Below, one piece after another: positions 50,400 to 60,036 of a stretch of DNA of 64,000 nt. The notes under the pieces were generated by a model that was given only the letters and a program-made list of their open reading frames with translations, was not told the DNA's origin and did no database searches. Position 1 is the stretch's first letter, and every line of letters starts with the position of its first letter. This DNA is from Salinarimonas rosea DSM 21201 (lineage in GTDB: Bacteria > Pseudomonadota > Alphaproteobacteria > Rhizobiales > Beijerinckiaceae): positions 127,744 to 191,743 of the forward strand of contig NZ_AUBC01000001.1 of the NCBI RefSeq assembly GCF_000429045.1. The letters run 5' to 3'. The position numbers and the translations under genes were made by a program.

Positions 50400-51956
50400 A
50401 TGTTCCATGGGGGCGAGGAGCGCGCGAAGGCACTCGCGGCCGCGATCGGGGCGGAGCCCGGCGCGCGCATGACCTGCGCCGCGGGAGAGCCGACGACGGA
50501 CGCCCCCGGCCCGGCTCGGGTCGCGGCCGGGGCCGGCGCGAGCGAGGCCTGGTCGCGCGTGCGCCGGCGCCTGCGCGCGGAGCTGGGCGAGGACGTCTTC
50601 ACGTCCTGGTTCGCCCGCCTCGAGCTGGACGCCCTCGCCGACGGCTGCGCCCGGCTGACCGTCCCCACCCGCTTCCTCAAGAGCTGGATCGAGGCGCACT
50701 ACCTCGACCGTGTCCTCGACGTGTATCGCGCGGAGGAGCCCGCCGTGGAGCGCATCGCGCTCGCGGTGCGCGGCACGACCTCCCGCGACGGCCCGCGACG
50801 GATGGAGCCCGCCCCGGCGACCCGTTCGGACGCCGCGCCCCGCCGCGAGGCGCCGGCCGCCGCCGCGCCCGCCGCACCGTCTCCGCCGCAGGCCTCCGTC
50901 GGACCGGCCGACGGCGACATCGCCGGCGCCCCGCTCGACCCGCGCCTGACCTTCGACAGCTTCGTCGTCGGTCGCTCGAATGCGCTCGCCCACGCCGCCG
51001 GCGACCGCGTCGCCCGCCACGACGGGCACGCGCTCTATAACCCGCTCTACGTCCACGCCGGCGTCGGGCTCGGCAAGACCCACCTGCTCCACGCCATCGG
51101 CCACGGCGCCCGCGCCCACGGCAAGCGGGTGATCTACCTCACCGCCGATCGCTTCATGTACGGCTTCGTCTCGGCCCTGAAGGCGCAGACCTCGCTCGCC
51201 TTCAAGGAGAAGCTGCGCGGCATCGACCTCTTGATCATCGACGACGTGCAGTTCATCCAGGGCCGTACGATCCAGCAGGAGTTCGGCCACACCCTCAACG
51301 CCCTGATCGATGCCGGCCGCCAGGTCGTGATCGCCGCCGACCGGCCGCCGGGAGATCTCGAGAGCCTCGACGAGCGCGCCCGCTCGCGCCTCGCCGGCGG
51401 GCTCGTGGTCGAGGTCGGCAACCTCGACGAGGACCTGCGCCACGCGATCCTCGGCGCGCGCATCGCCGCCGTGCATCAGGCGCATCCCACCTTCGACGTC
51501 GCTCCCGACGTGATCGCCTGGGTCTCCCGGCAGATCACCACCAACGGCCGCGACCTCGAGGGCGCCGTGAACCGGCTCCTCGCCCACGCCACCCTCACCG
51601 GCACGGCCGTGACGCTGGAGACCGCGGAGACGGCGATCCGCGACCTCGTCAAGAACCGCGAGCCCAAGCGCGTGAAGATCGAGGAGATCCAGAAGCTCGT
51701 CGCCTCGCGCTACAACGTCTCGCGCTCCGACATCCTCTCCGAGCGCCGCACCGCGGCGGTGGTGCGCCCCCGCCAGATCGCCATGTACCTCTCCAAGACG
51801 CTGACGCTCCGCTCCCTCCCCGAGATCGGCCGCCGCTTCGGGGGGCGCGACCACACGACGGTGCTCCACGCCGTGCGCAAGATCGAGAAGGCGATCGGCG
51901 AGGACACGACGCTGGGCGAGGAGGTCGAGCTGCTCAAGCGCATGCTGCAGGAGTGA
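50400..51956 (+). CDS. dnaA: Chromosomal replication initiator protein DnaA
   Basis: 518 residues from ATG 50400, preceded by GAGGAGGG. Domain I (about 40-110) ends at [17 protein letters not shown] Pro/Ala-rich domain II follows. AAA+ domain III has Walker A in [15 protein letters not shown] and Walker B in [16 protein letters not shown]-binding domain IV ends with the signature [16 protein letters not shown]. It opens oriC with ATP. The long gap upstream probably holds its promoters, with four GANTC sites that may link it to CcrM methylation. Confidence 0.97.
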   Translation: MFHGGEERAKALAAAIGAEPGARMTCAAGEPTTDAPGPARVAAGAGASEAWSRVRRRLRAELGEDVFTSWFARLELDALADGCARLTVPTRFLKSWIEAHYLDRVLDVYRAEEPAVERIALAVRGTTSRDGPRRMEPAPATRSDAAPRREAPAAAAPAAPSPPQASVGPADGDIAGAPLDPRLTFDSFVVGRSNALAHAAGDRVARHDGHALYNPLYVHAGVGLGKTHLLHAIGHGARAHGKRVIYLTADRFMYGFVSALKAQTSLAFKEKLRGIDLLIIDDVQFIQGRTIQQEFGHTLNALIDAGRQVVIAADRPPGDLESLDERARSRLAGGLVVEVGNLDEDLRHAILGARIAAVHQAHPTFDVAPDVIAWVSRQITTNGRDLEGAVNRLLAHATLTGTAVTLETAETAIRDLVKNREPKRVKIEEIQKLVASRYNVSRSDILSERRTAAVVRPRQIAMYLSKTLTLRSLPEIGRRFGGRDHTTVLHAVRKIEKAIGEDTTLGEEVELLKRMLQE

Positions 51957-52363
51957 CGGCGCGGGGGGGCGTGTGCCCCGCCCCCTCGCCTACGCCTTCT
52001 CGCACCGCTCGCGCGACGGTGCTCATGCCTCGGGCACGTGTCGAAGTCGGGCTTGCTGGACGTCTGGCGCAGGCCTTCTCCTTCCCTGTAGGGGAAGGTG
52101 GATCGACGGCGAAGCCGGCGAGACGGATGGGGCGCGGCGCGGAGCGACGCGTTCCGCGAAGCGGAAGCCTCCGCGTCCGGCATTGGACCGGCCTTTCGGC
52201 TCCGCCGAACGCGCTTCGCGCGCCCCATCCGTCTCGGCTTCGCCGAGCCACCTTCCCCTACAGGGAAGGACAATGGGGGCGCCTGCATGCTCCGCTCACC
52301 TCCCGAAGGCTGCTCGCCGAGTTCCTGGAAAGGCATCAGTGATGCCCAAACCGACCAGCCCTC
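51957..52363. other. Gap between dnaA and the PLP enzyme (407 bases)
   Basis: The two genes converge. About half is one large palindromic element (52079-52270). No gene or RNA is supported; frames crossing it are repeat translations. Confidence 0.6.
52079..52270. repeat. 192-bp palindromic element with ~60-bp arms
   Basis: Arm 1 (52079-52138) and arm 2 (52212-52270) are reverse complements with few mismatches. Each starts at its outer end with TCCTTCCCTGTAGGGGAAGG and runs inward through GGCGAAGCC to GAGACGGATGGGGCGCG. The centre includes a smaller palindrome (CCGCGAAGCGG). The block CGTCTC...CCACCT(T/C)CCCC also occurs at 12071-12115. It has no coding capacity and no target-site duplication that I can see. 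Confidence 0.8.
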
Positions 52364-53533
52364 TCAAGCGAGCGCCGCCGCCACCCGCCGGGCCGCCTCG
52401 GCCATCTCGCCTTGCGCGTGATACAGCCCGAAGCCGAAGCGTAGCACGTCGGCGCGCACGTCCGTGACGATGTCCGCTGCCATGAGCCGCGCGTGGAGGT
52501 CGGCCGCGTCCCGGCGGCGGAAGGCCAGGAAGTTGGCGCGGCGCGGGTCGTCGAGCCCGATCAGCAAGTCCGCCCGCGACAGCGCGGCGCCCTGCGCCTC
52601 GAGCGCCGCGACGAAGGCGCGCTGGCAGGCGTGGGCGTGCGCGTGCGCCCGCGCGGCGTCGATCCCGAGCCCGGCCAGCCAGCGCATCACGGCATTGAGC
52701 CGGTAGAGCGCCGTCGGGTCGAAGGTCGCGCCCATGAAGCGGAAGCCGTCCTGGGCATAGCCGATCCGCCCGTCCTGCCGCGCGGCGAGCGCGCCGAAGG
52801 CGGCGTACCAGCCCGTGGCGCGCGGCCGCTCGCCGAAGCCCGGCGGGCAGTGCATGAACGCCGCCCCCTCGCCGCTCATCACGTACTTGTAGCCGCCCGA
52901 CATGTAGAACACCCGGTCCGCGAGGCGCGAGAGGTCCGTCGGCAAGGCGAGGAAGCCGTGATAGCCGTCGATCACCACGAAGGTCCCGCGATCGGGCACC
53001 GCCGCGACGAGACCCTCGAGGTCCGCGACGACGTACCCCGAGCCGAACAGGACCTGACTGAACAGCACGATGTCCCACCCGCCCCGCGCCGCCTCCTCGG
53101 CGAAGCGCGCCTCGAAGCTCGCGAAGGGCTCGACGGGCACCGTCACGAGCTCGATCAGGCCGTCCTCGGCGAGGCGGCGCGACAGCCGGGTGAAGGAGTG
53201 GAACTCGCCGTCGGTGGCGAGGACCCGCGCCGGGCGGTGCGTCGGCATGCAGGAGAAAAGCCGCAGCCACAGCTCGAAGGTGTTCTGCGCGAAGACGACG
53301 GTGCTCGGGTCCGGCAGGCCGAGCACCCCCGCGACGTGGCCCTGCGCCTCCGGCCAGACATGGCCGAGGACATGCTCCCACTTGCGGTCGGCGAGCCGCG
53401 CCGCGTCGTCCCAGGCCTCCTCCTGCGCCGCGCGGGTGACGTCCGGCCAGGCGTGGTGGCTGTGCGCGGCGAGGTGGAGGCGGCCGGGCGCCGCGGCGCG
53501 GGTGCGGGAGAAGTGGTCGCGCAGGTCGAGCAT
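52364..53533 (-). CDS. Class V aminotransferase-fold PLP enzyme (kynureninase-like)
   Basis: 389 residues from ATG 53533. Fold type I PLP enzyme: cofactor aspartate in [13 protein letters not shown] and the PLP lysine in [18 protein letters not shown]. The N-terminal [13 protein letters not shown] and tail [17 protein letters not shown] fit class V. It is divergent from kynA across 90 bases, so a kynurenine pathway role such as kynureninase is likely by context, but the active-site surroundings are not close enough to name it. Selenocysteine lyase or an epimerase-like enzyme are alternatives. Confidence 0.8.
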   Translation of the reverse strand: MLDLRDHFSRTRAAAPGRLHLAAHSHHAWPDVTRAAQEEAWDDAARLADRKWEHVLGHVWPEAQGHVAGVLGLPDPSTVVFAQNTFELWLRLFSCMPTHRPARVLATDGEFHSFTRLSRRLAEDGLIELVTVPVEPFASFEARFAEEAARGGWDIVLFSQVLFGSGYVVADLEGLVAAVPDRGTFVVIDGYHGFLALPTDLSRLADRVFYMSGGYKYVMSGEGAAFMHCPPGFGERPRATGWYAAFGALAARQDGRIGYAQDGFRFMGATFDPTALYRLNAVMRWLAGLGIDAARAHAHAHACQRAFVAALEAQGAALSRADLLIGLDDPRRANFLAFRRRDAADLHARLMAADIVTDVRADVLRFGFGLYHAQGEMAEAARRVAAALA

Positions 53534-53623
53534 GGGCCGTTTCGTCCTCGTGAAGCGAGGGCGGAGCTTGTGCCGGCGCGCGAGATATTTCAAGCTTCAA
53601 CCATTCAGCGGAGGACCCCCGCG

Positions 53624-54442
53624 ATGGCGGACGACGGCGTCAAGACCGACTTCTCGAACGACATGTCCTACGGCGATTATCTCGGGCTCGACACGCTGCT
53701 GTCGGCCCAGCGACCGCAATCGCCCGAGCACGACGAGCACCTGTTCATCGCCATCCACCAGGTGCAGGAGCTCTGGATGAAGCTCTTCATCCACGAGCTC
53801 GACGCGGCCACGGCCGCCGTGCGCGCGGACCGGCCGCGCCCCGCCTTCAAGGCGCTGGCGCGCTGCGGACGCATCCAGGAGCAGCTGGTGAGCGCCTGGG
53901 ACGTGCTCTCCACCATGACGCCGGCGGACTACCTCGCCTTCCGCGAGCGGCTCGGCGCGTCCTCGGGCTTCCAGTCCTTCCAGTACCGGATGATCGAGTT
54001 CAAGCTCGGCGCCAAGAACGCCGGCATGATGAAGCCCCACGCCCACGTCCCCGCGCGCCACGGGCCGCTGCTGGCGGCCTACGAGGCGCCCTCGATCTAC
54101 GACGAGGCGATCCGGCTGCTCGCCCGGCGCGGCCTGCCCGTGCCGGCCAACCAGCTCGAGCGCGACGTCCGCGAGCCCCACGTCTACGACCCGGCGCTGG
54201 AAGCAGCGTGGGAGGTGGTATACCGCCGCTCGGAGGAGCACTTCGACCTCTACGAGCTCGCCGAGGAGCTCGTCGACCTCGAGGACCTGATGCGCCAGTG
54301 GCGCTTCCGCCACGTGACGACGGTCGAGCGCATCATCGGCTTCCGGCGCGGCACCGGCGGCTCGGCCGGGGTGTCGTACCTCAAGGGCGTGCTGGAGAAG
54401 CCGTTCTTCCCGGAGCTCTGGCAGCTGCGGACGAAGCTCTAG
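53624..54442 (+). CDS. kynA: Tryptophan 2,3-dioxygenase
   Basis: 272 residues from ATG 53624. Heme enzyme that opens the indole ring of tryptophan to N-formylkynurenine. The substrate/heme pocket reads [17 protein letters not shown] and [19 protein letters not shown]. Near the C-terminus, [20 protein letters not shown] carries the axial histidine ([10 protein letters not shown]) and the flexible GTGGSAG loop. It converges with the thioesterase gene, overlapping by four bases at the stops. Confidence 0.96.
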   Translation: MADDGVKTDFSNDMSYGDYLGLDTLLSAQRPQSPEHDEHLFIAIHQVQELWMKLFIHELDAATAAVRADRPRPAFKALARCGRIQEQLVSAWDVLSTMTPADYLAFRERLGASSGFQSFQYRMIEFKLGAKNAGMMKPHAHVPARHGPLLAAYEAPSIYDEAIRLLARRGLPVPANQLERDVREPHVYDPALEAAWEVVYRRSEEHFDLYELAEELVDLEDLMRQWRFRHVTTVERIIGFRRGTGGSAGVSYLKGVLEKPFFPELWQLRTKL

Positions 54443-54846
54443 CCCCGCGGAATCGGCCGCGGGCGTCCCTCGTCGTCGATGGCCACGAAGGTGAAGGTCG
54501 CGTCCGTCACCTTCTCGCGCTGGTTCGTCATGAAGCGGCGGGCCCAGGCCTCGATGTGGATCTTCATCGAGGTGCGGCCGACCCGCTCCACCTCGGTGTA
54601 GACGCACAGCACGTCGCCGACCTTGACGGGGCGGATGAAGGTCATCGCCTCGACCGCGATCGTCACGACGCGGCCGCGGGCGCGCTCGACGCCGGCGATG
54701 CCGCCGGCCTGGTCCATCTGCGAGAGCACCCAGCCGCCGAAGATGTCGCCGTTGGCGTTGGTGTCCGACGGCATCGCCAGCGTGCGCACGGTGAGGTCAC
54801 CGCGCGGCTCGTCCGCCATCGTCGATCCCGTGGTGTCCTGCGCCAT
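54439..54846 (-). CDS. Acyl-CoA thioesterase, YciA-type hot-dog fold
   Basis: 135 residues. The hot-dog fold signature of YciA is [20 protein letters not shown] with the catalytic aspartate in the helix, followed by [20 protein letters not shown] and [18 protein letters not shown]. It hydrolyses acyl-CoA to free acid and CoA. Stop codons of this gene and kynA overlap (CTAG). A short chain of upstream genes on this strand (YciE-type, SPW) may share transcripts. Confidence 0.92.
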   Translation of the reverse strand: MAQDTTGSTMADEPRGDLTVRTLAMPSDTNANGDIFGGWVLSQMDQAGGIAGVERARGRVVTIAVEAMTFIRPVKVGDVLCVYTEVERVGRTSMKIHIEAWARRFMTNQREKVTDATFTFVAIDDEGRPRPIPRG

Positions 54847-54987
54847 GCCCGCCTCCCGCGACGCATCCTGATGCGCCAGCGCGGACGGGTTGGCAAGGTC
54901 GACGCGAAGGTCCCGCGAGGCTGGCGCCGCGCGGGACCGGCGAGGGTCTCCCGAAGACGTCTCTCGAGGGGGTCTCTCGAACGAGCC

Positions 54988-55479
54988 TCAGGCGGCCTTC
55001 TGGTTCGCCGCCGTCTCGGCGAGCTTCGTCAGCTTCTCGTCGGTGCGGCTCTCCTCCTTCAGCGTCTCCTCGAGGAGCTTCGCCGCGTCCTTCATCCCGA
55101 GCGCGGTCGCCCAGGCACGCAGCGTCCCGTAGCGCGAGATCTCGTAGTGCTCCATCGCCTGGGCGGTCGCGATGACGCCGGCGTCGAGGGCGACCGAGCC
55201 CTTGAACTCGGAGAGGATCTCCTTCGATTCCTCGACGAGCCCCTGCATCGCTTCGCAGGTCTTGCCGCGGGCCGGCTTGCCGAGCATCTCGAAGATGCGA
55301 TCGAGCCGCTCGACCTGCGTCTCGGTCTCGTCGCGGTGCTGCTCGAGCGCCGCCTTGAGGTCGTCGGACGCCACCGCCTTGACGATGCGCGGATAGGCGC
55401 GCAGCGCCTGCTTCTCGGCGTTGTAGACGTCCTTCAGCGTGTCGAGGAAGAGATCCTCGAGGGTCTTGTCGTTGGCCAT
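54988..55479 (-). CDS. Ferritin-like DUF892 protein (YciE/YciF type)
   Basis: 163 residues, four-helix bundle: LEDLFLDTLKDVYNAEKQAL, then LEQHRDETETQVERLDRIFE, the loop GKPARGKTCEAM, and IATAQAMEHYEISRYGTLRAWA. The Glu/His residues in these helices would bind a di-iron centre. YciE/F-type proteins are stress proteins thought to handle iron or oxidants. A sigma-EcfG promoter at 55512-55536 gives a ~25-base leader. Confidence 0.92.
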   Translation of the reverse strand: MANDKTLEDLFLDTLKDVYNAEKQALRAYPRIVKAVASDDLKAALEQHRDETETQVERLDRIFEMLGKPARGKTCEAMQGLVEESKEILSEFKGSVALDAGVIATAQAMEHYEISRYGTLRAWATALGMKDAAKLLEETLKEESRTDEKLTKLAETAANQKAA

Positions 55480-55511
55480 GAGGGCATAACTCCGGTTGCG
55501 GGAGCCTTCGC

Positions 55512-55536
55512 AACGGCGATCGGGCGCCGGGGTTCC
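55512..55536 (-). promoter_or_regulatory. Sigma-EcfG (general stress) promoter before the YciE/F-type gene, -35 in a hairpin loop
   Basis: On the minus strand GGAAC (55532-55536), exactly 16 bases, then CGTT (55512-55515), the consensus of alphaproteobacterial EcfG promoters. The -35 overlaps the AACC loop of a perfect 10-bp hairpin at 55521-55544 (arms CGGGCGCCGG and CCGGCGCCCG). The hairpin may also end the SPW transcript. Confidence 0.8.
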
Positions 55537-55552
55537 GGCGCCCGATGCGTCC

Positions 55553-55936
55553 TCAGCGCACGCGCGCCCGGTCGTCCGCGTCCGTGGCGCGGGTCGGCAC
55601 CGTCTTCGTGGTCACCGCGGCGCCGATCTCGAAGAGGCCGATGATCAGGTGCGGCCAGAACACGAAGTCGGCGAAGCCGAACAGCCAGGGCGAGACCGCG
55701 AGCAGCGCCCCGCCGAGCGCATCGAGCCACAGGTGCGTCGGCATCGAGATCGCGCGGCGCGCGGCGTACTCGTAGTCCGTGAAGAGCGAGTAGAGGATCA
55801 CGCCGGCACCCAGGATCACCGGGAGCCATTGCGCGACGCCGCCGATGGCGAAGCCGAAGAGCCAGGGCGAGGCGATGAGGAGCACGCCGACGAGATAGTC
55901 GACGATGGCGTGGACGTTGGTGGGAATGAAGCGCAT
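55553..55936 (-). CDS. SPW-repeat membrane protein
   Basis: 127 residues with four membrane helices. Two copies of the repeat motif (ASPWLFGFA near residue 22, VSPWLFGFA near residue 83) give the SPW family its name. The helices follow MPTHLWLDALGG-type segments, and the tail is charged. Function is unknown; the family is often next to stress genes. It lies upstream of the YciE/F-type gene on the same strand, separated by the EcfG promoter/hairpin. Confidence 0.9.
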   Translation of the reverse strand: MRFIPTNVHAIVDYLVGVLLIASPWLFGFAIGGVAQWLPVILGAGVILYSLFTDYEYAARRAISMPTHLWLDALGGALLAVSPWLFGFADFVFWPHLIIGLFEIGAAVTTKTVPTRATDADDRARVR

Positions 55937-56011
55937 GTCGGATCTCCCGGACTGTTGCGGCGCCTGCAGCGCCCCGTTGCCCCTCCAAGCCCCGCCGCGC
56001 GGCTGGGTTCC

Positions 56012-59000
56012 CTATCCGGCCTCTCTTCGTGCGCGATCATCGGGCGCCCCACCCCTCAGGACGCGCTCCACCGCGTCGAGGAGGGCGTCGGCGAGCCGCA
56101 ACCGCTCCGCGCCCGTGCGTGTCTCGCGGGCGTAGACGAGGCGGTTGCCGTCGAGTGTCGCCTTCTCGGCGAGCGTCAGGCCGGCGAGCCGGCGTGCGGC
56201 CTCGTCGCGGAAGGTCGCGGCGAGCGCCGCCGGGCCGGCCTCGAGACGCAGGATGCCGAGGTCGCGCGCCCGCAGGCGCAGCCGCGCCAGCACGAGCGCG
56301 TCTCCGAGGGCGTCCGCCGCCACGCCGAACCGCTCGGCGATCTCGTCCACGAGAGCGTCGAGCGCGTCCTCGTCGGCGAGCCGCGCGAGGCGTGCGTAGA
56401 GCTCGAGCCGCATCTGCGGGCTCTCGATCTCGCTCGCCGGGATCGCGGCGCCGACGCCCAGCGCGAGATGCGGCATCGGTCCGGCCTCGCCGCCCTCCCC
56501 GCGCGCGTCCGCCATGGCGCGGGCGACGAGCTCGCGGTGGAGACCGATACCGATCGCCTCCGCATGGCCGGCCTGCTCGTCGCCCATGAGCGTGCCCGTC
56601 CCGCGCAGGTCGAGGTCGCGCAAGGCGAGCGCGAAGCCGGACCCGAGCCGGTCGTGCGCCACCAGCGCGTCGAGCCGCTCGCGGGTCTCCGCGGCGAGCT
56701 CGGCGCCGGGCTCGGTCAGGAGCCAGCAATGCGCCTGGCGCGCCCCGCGCCCGACGCGGCCACGCAGCTGGTGGAGCTGGGCGAGGCCGAAGCGGTCCGG
56801 GTGGACGATCAGCATCGTGTTCGCCGCGGGCACGTCGAGGCCGCTCTCGACGATGTTCGTCGCGAGCAGGACGTCGGGCGGATCGTCGCCGCAGGCGAAG
56901 TCGAGCATCGTGTCGTCGATGGCCGCGGGCTTCATCCGCCCGTGCACCACCGCGACCCGCAGGTCGGGGACGAGATCGGCGAGCCGGACCGCGATGCCCT
57001 CGATGTCCGCGATGCGCGGGACGACGACGAAGCTCTGCCCGTCGCGCGCCCGCTCGCGGGAGAGCGCCTCGCGCACGAGCGCGTCGTCCCAGTCCGCGCG
57101 GGCGGTGCGCACCGGCTTTCGGGCGACCGGTGGCGTTGCGATCGTGGACAGGTCGCGCAGGCCCGCGAGGCTCCCCGCGAGCGTCGCCGGGATCGGCGTC
57201 GCGGTGAGCGTGAGGACGTGCGCGCCCGCGCCGAGCGCCCGCAGCGCCTCCTTGTCGCTCGCGCCGAACCGCTGCTCCTCGTCGACGACGACGAGGCCGA
57301 GATCGGCGAAGCGCACCTCCTCCCCCGCGAGCGCGTGCGTGCCGCTCACGATCCGGATCGATCCGTCCGCGAGGCCCGCGCGGGTCTCCCGCGCCTCGGC
57401 GGCGGTAACGAGCCGCGAGAGCTGGCCCACCGCGATGCCGAAGCCCGCGAAGCGCCGGCGCAGGGTCTCCGCGTGCTGGCGCGCGAGCACGGTCGTGGGG
57501 GCGACGATCGCGACCTGCTTTCCCGCGAAGGCGGCGGCCGCCGCGGCGCGCAGAGCGACCTCGGTCTTGCCGTATCCGACGTCGCCGCACACGAGCCGGT
57601 CCATCGGCGTCTCGCGCGCGATGTCGGCGAGCGTCGCGGCTGTGGCCGTGGCCTGGTCGGCGGTGAGCGGATGGGGAAAGCGCTCGGCGAAGCGCGCGAG
57701 GTCGCGCGGGGAGGCACGCAGCGCGGGCGCGGTGGCGGCGCGACGCTCGGCGGCGCGCCGGGCGAGATCGCGTGCGGCCTGCGCGATCGCCGCCTCGATC
57801 TCGCCGCGACGCGTCCCCCAGGTGTCCGTATCGAGCCGGTCGAGCCGCGCGCGGTCGTCCGGCCCACCGTGGCGCCAGACGCGGTCGAGGTCCTCCACGG
57901 GGACGAGCAGGCTCGCCTCGTCGGCGTAGACGAGGCGCACGGCCTCGCCCGCCTCCTCCGCCGTCTCGGTGCCGGTCGCGATCCGCTCCAGCCCTTCGAG
58001 CCGGCCGATGCCGTGGTCGGCGTGGACGACGACGTCGCCGATCCCCGGGAGCGTGGCGGTCTCGGGGAGCACGCCGCTGCGTCCGCCGGCGAGGCCGGTC
58101 TCGCCCACGAGGTCCGCGGCCGCGACGAGCGTCGTGGCGGTCGCGTCGTCCACGAAGCCCTCCGCCAGCGGAGCCGCGAGCGCGGCGAGCGCGCCCCCGG
58201 GCATGTCGGCAGCCTCCGCGAGGCTCGCCACCCGCGTCGGCGTCTCGCCGAGCGCGGCGCGGGCGCGCCGCAGAAAGCCCGGGAGCGCCGGCGCGTCGGC
58301 GCAGAGCAGGATGCGCCCGCCCGCCTCGCGCGCCTGCGCGACGAAGCCGGCGAAGGCCGACCCGGGGCGGCCCTCCAGCACGAAGCGCGGCACGCCGGTC
58401 TCCTGCGCCTCGTCCGGCACGGTGGCGAGGACACGGGCGGCGAGGATCTCCTCCCACTCCTGCGCCCGCAGGTGCAGCGCGTCCGGCGCGAGCGGCGTGC
58501 GTGCACCGTCGCGGGTGCCGCGCAGGGTGCGTGCGGCCTCGTAGGCGTCGGCGACGTCGCGCAGAACGTCCTGCGCCACGTCGCGCGCCAGCGGATCGAG
58601 AACGAGCGCGGCGCGGGGCGCGTAGTCGAAGAGCGTCTCCAGCGCCTCGTAGCGCTCCGCCAGGCGATGCTCCGCGCCCGTCGCCAGCGGCTCGGGCGCG
58701 GCGTCGGGAGCCCGCACGATCTCGGAGGCGGGATCGATCACGAGCCGGTCCAGGTCCGCGAGGCGCGCCTGCGTGTCGGGGTCGTAGGTGTGGATCGCGC
58801 CGACGCGCCCGTCCGCGTGCTCGATGCGCACCGGCAACGCGGCCGCGGCGGGATGCAGGTCGACCACGTGCGGCCGCACCGCGGCCTCGCCGGGCTCCTC
58901 CACCCGCTCGCCCGCCCGGTAGCCGAGCCGCGCGATCGCGGCCTCGAACGCGTCCGGGTCGAGCCGGTCTCCCGCCGCGATTGACAGCGGCGCATGCGTC

Positions 59001-59383
59001 CAGATGGCGCGGGGCGGCACGCGGCGCAGCAGGGCGGCGGGCGTCGCGACGACGAGGACAGGCGCCCCGCCCGCCCCGCCCGGCTCTTGCGCACCGCCGG
59101 AGAGGCGGCGCAGGATGCTCATCCGCGCGCCCATGCATGCCCGCGACGGCGGCATCCTGTCGTAGGGAAAGCAGTCCCAGGCCGGCAGATGCACGGTCTC
59201 GACCTCCGGCGCGAGCCCCCGCGCCGCCGCGACGAGCGCGCGGGCGCGCCGGCCGCCGTCGGCGACGTGGACGATCGGCTCGGTGGCGCCTCGCTCGGAC
59301 GCGAGCCGTGCGAGCGCGAGGGCGAGCCGCCCGATCGGGTCGGATGCGGGCAGAGGGGGAACGGCGTGGGACGGTTTCGGCAT
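56012..59383 (-). CDS. mfd: Mfd-type transcription-repair coupling helicase, divergent
   Basis: 1123 residues from ATG 59383. UvrB-like part (about 20-260), a CarD-like RNA-polymerase interacting domain (about 410-480: GDVVVHADHGIGRLEGLERI, LLVPVEDLDRVWRHGG), and the SF2 translocase. Helicase motif I CGDVGYGKTEVALRAA, motif II VVDEEQRFG, motif III LTATPIPATL, motif VI QLRGRVGRGARQAH. A TRCF C-terminal domain follows. Compared with usual Mfd, the residues around motif II (RFGASDKEAL) and the linker LGLVVVDEEQ differ, so it may be an extra Mfd paralogue. It removes stalled polymerase and recruits UvrA. Confidence 0.88.
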   Translation of the reverse strand: MPKPSHAVPPLPASDPIGRLALALARLASERGATEPIVHVADGGRRARALVAAARGLAPEVETVHLPAWDCFPYDRMPPSRACMGARMSILRRLSGGAQEPGGAGGAPVLVVATPAALLRRVPPRAIWTHAPLSIAAGDRLDPDAFEAAIARLGYRAGERVEEPGEAAVRPHVVDLHPAAAALPVRIEHADGRVGAIHTYDPDTQARLADLDRLVIDPASEIVRAPDAAPEPLATGAEHRLAERYEALETLFDYAPRAALVLDPLARDVAQDVLRDVADAYEAARTLRGTRDGARTPLAPDALHLRAQEWEEILAARVLATVPDEAQETGVPRFVLEGRPGSAFAGFVAQAREAGGRILLCADAPALPGFLRRARAALGETPTRVASLAEAADMPGGALAALAAPLAEGFVDDATATTLVAAADLVGETGLAGGRSGVLPETATLPGIGDVVVHADHGIGRLEGLERIATGTETAEEAGEAVRLVYADEASLLVPVEDLDRVWRHGGPDDRARLDRLDTDTWGTRRGEIEAAIAQAARDLARRAAERRAATAPALRASPRDLARFAERFPHPLTADQATATAATLADIARETPMDRLVCGDVGYGKTEVALRAAAAAAFAGKQVAIVAPTTVLARQHAETLRRRFAGFGIAVGQLSRLVTAAEARETRAGLADGSIRIVSGTHALAGEEVRFADLGLVVVDEEQRFGASDKEALRALGAGAHVLTLTATPIPATLAGSLAGLRDLSTIATPPVARKPVRTARADWDDALVREALSRERARDGQSFVVVPRIADIEGIAVRLADLVPDLRVAVVHGRMKPAAIDDTMLDFACGDDPPDVLLATNIVESGLDVPAANTMLIVHPDRFGLAQLHQLRGRVGRGARQAHCWLLTEPGAELAAETRERLDALVAHDRLGSGFALALRDLDLRGTGTLMGDEQAGHAEAIGIGLHRELVARAMADARGEGGEAGPMPHLALGVGAAIPASEIESPQMRLELYARLARLADEDALDALVDEIAERFGVAADALGDALVLARLRLRARDLGILRLEAGPAALAATFRDEAARRLAGLTLAEKATLDGNRLVYARETRTGAERLRLADALLDAVERVLRGGAPDDRARREAG

Positions 59384-59573
59384 GCTTCGTGCAAGATCGC
59401 GGCGGGCTTCGAGAACGCCGCGCGCCGCCGTGAGTTCGGCGGGCAAGCCCGCAGGGCGAGTTCGCCGGGGCCCGAATAGGAATCCGGGCACGCGTGCCCT
59501 TCCCACGGCGCGAAACGCGCGTATATACGACAGTCCCCCGTCAGATCGTTCGCCAGAGCCGAAAGGCGCCTCG

Positions 59574-59921
59574 ATGACCGCCGTCCCTCAGATGCTGGAT
59601 CACGCCGCACCGGCGCCGATCGACGTGGATCAGCTCCTCGCCAACGCCCGCCAGGCCAGCGAATTCCTGAAGGCGCTCTCCCACGAGACGCGGCTCATCA
59701 TCCTGTGCGTGCTCATCGAGGGCGAGAAGTCGGTGACCGAGCTCGAGGAGATGCTGAACATGCGCCAGCCGGCGGTGTCGCAGCAGCTCGCCCGCCTGCG
59801 CGCGGACGATCTCGTGGCGAGCCGCCGCGACGGCAAGAACATCTACTACTCCCTCGCCCGCCCCGAGGTGATCGAGGTGATCGGCTCCCTCCAGCGCGCC
59901 TTCTGCCCGCCGGAGCGTTGA
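59574..59921 (+). CDS. ArsR-family regulator with SqrR/BigR-like cysteine pair
   Basis: 115 residues from ATG 59574. Winged helix-turn-helix: SHETRLIILCVLIEGEKSVT, recognition helix MRQPAVSQQLARLRADDL, wing VASRRDGKNIYYSLA. The only cysteines are Cys45 in IILC and Cys111 in AFC; the 66-residue spacing equals that of SqrR (Cys41/Cys107), the polysulfide-sensing repressor of Rhodobacter, where they form a tetrasulfide. The metal-binding ELCVCDL-type motif of ArsR is absent. The cytochrome b561 downstream and an AT-rich palindrome at 60173-60194 suggest a local target. Confidence 0.88.
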   Translation: MTAVPQMLDHAAPAPIDVDQLLANARQASEFLKALSHETRLIILCVLIEGEKSVTELEEMLNMRQPAVSQQLARLRADDLVASRRDGKNIYYSLARPEVIEVIGSLQRAFCPPER

Positions 59922-60036
59922 GGCGCGGCGCCGCCCCGCCACACCCGACGCGCGGCCCTGCTGCGCCGCCTGCGGCGCAGCGAGCGGGCGGCGCGGCGCG
60001 CCGGCCGCGCCGCGGCAATCGAGGCACAGGCACCTC

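Noticed and set aside
55937-56011. Second EcfG promoter before the SPW gene
   Set aside because: GGAAC is present but 16 bases later the sequence is GCTT, not CGTT.
55496-58984. 1162-codon open frame on the plus strand across mfd
   Set aside because: Shadow of the Mfd gene in a high-GC genome; low complexity, no domain.
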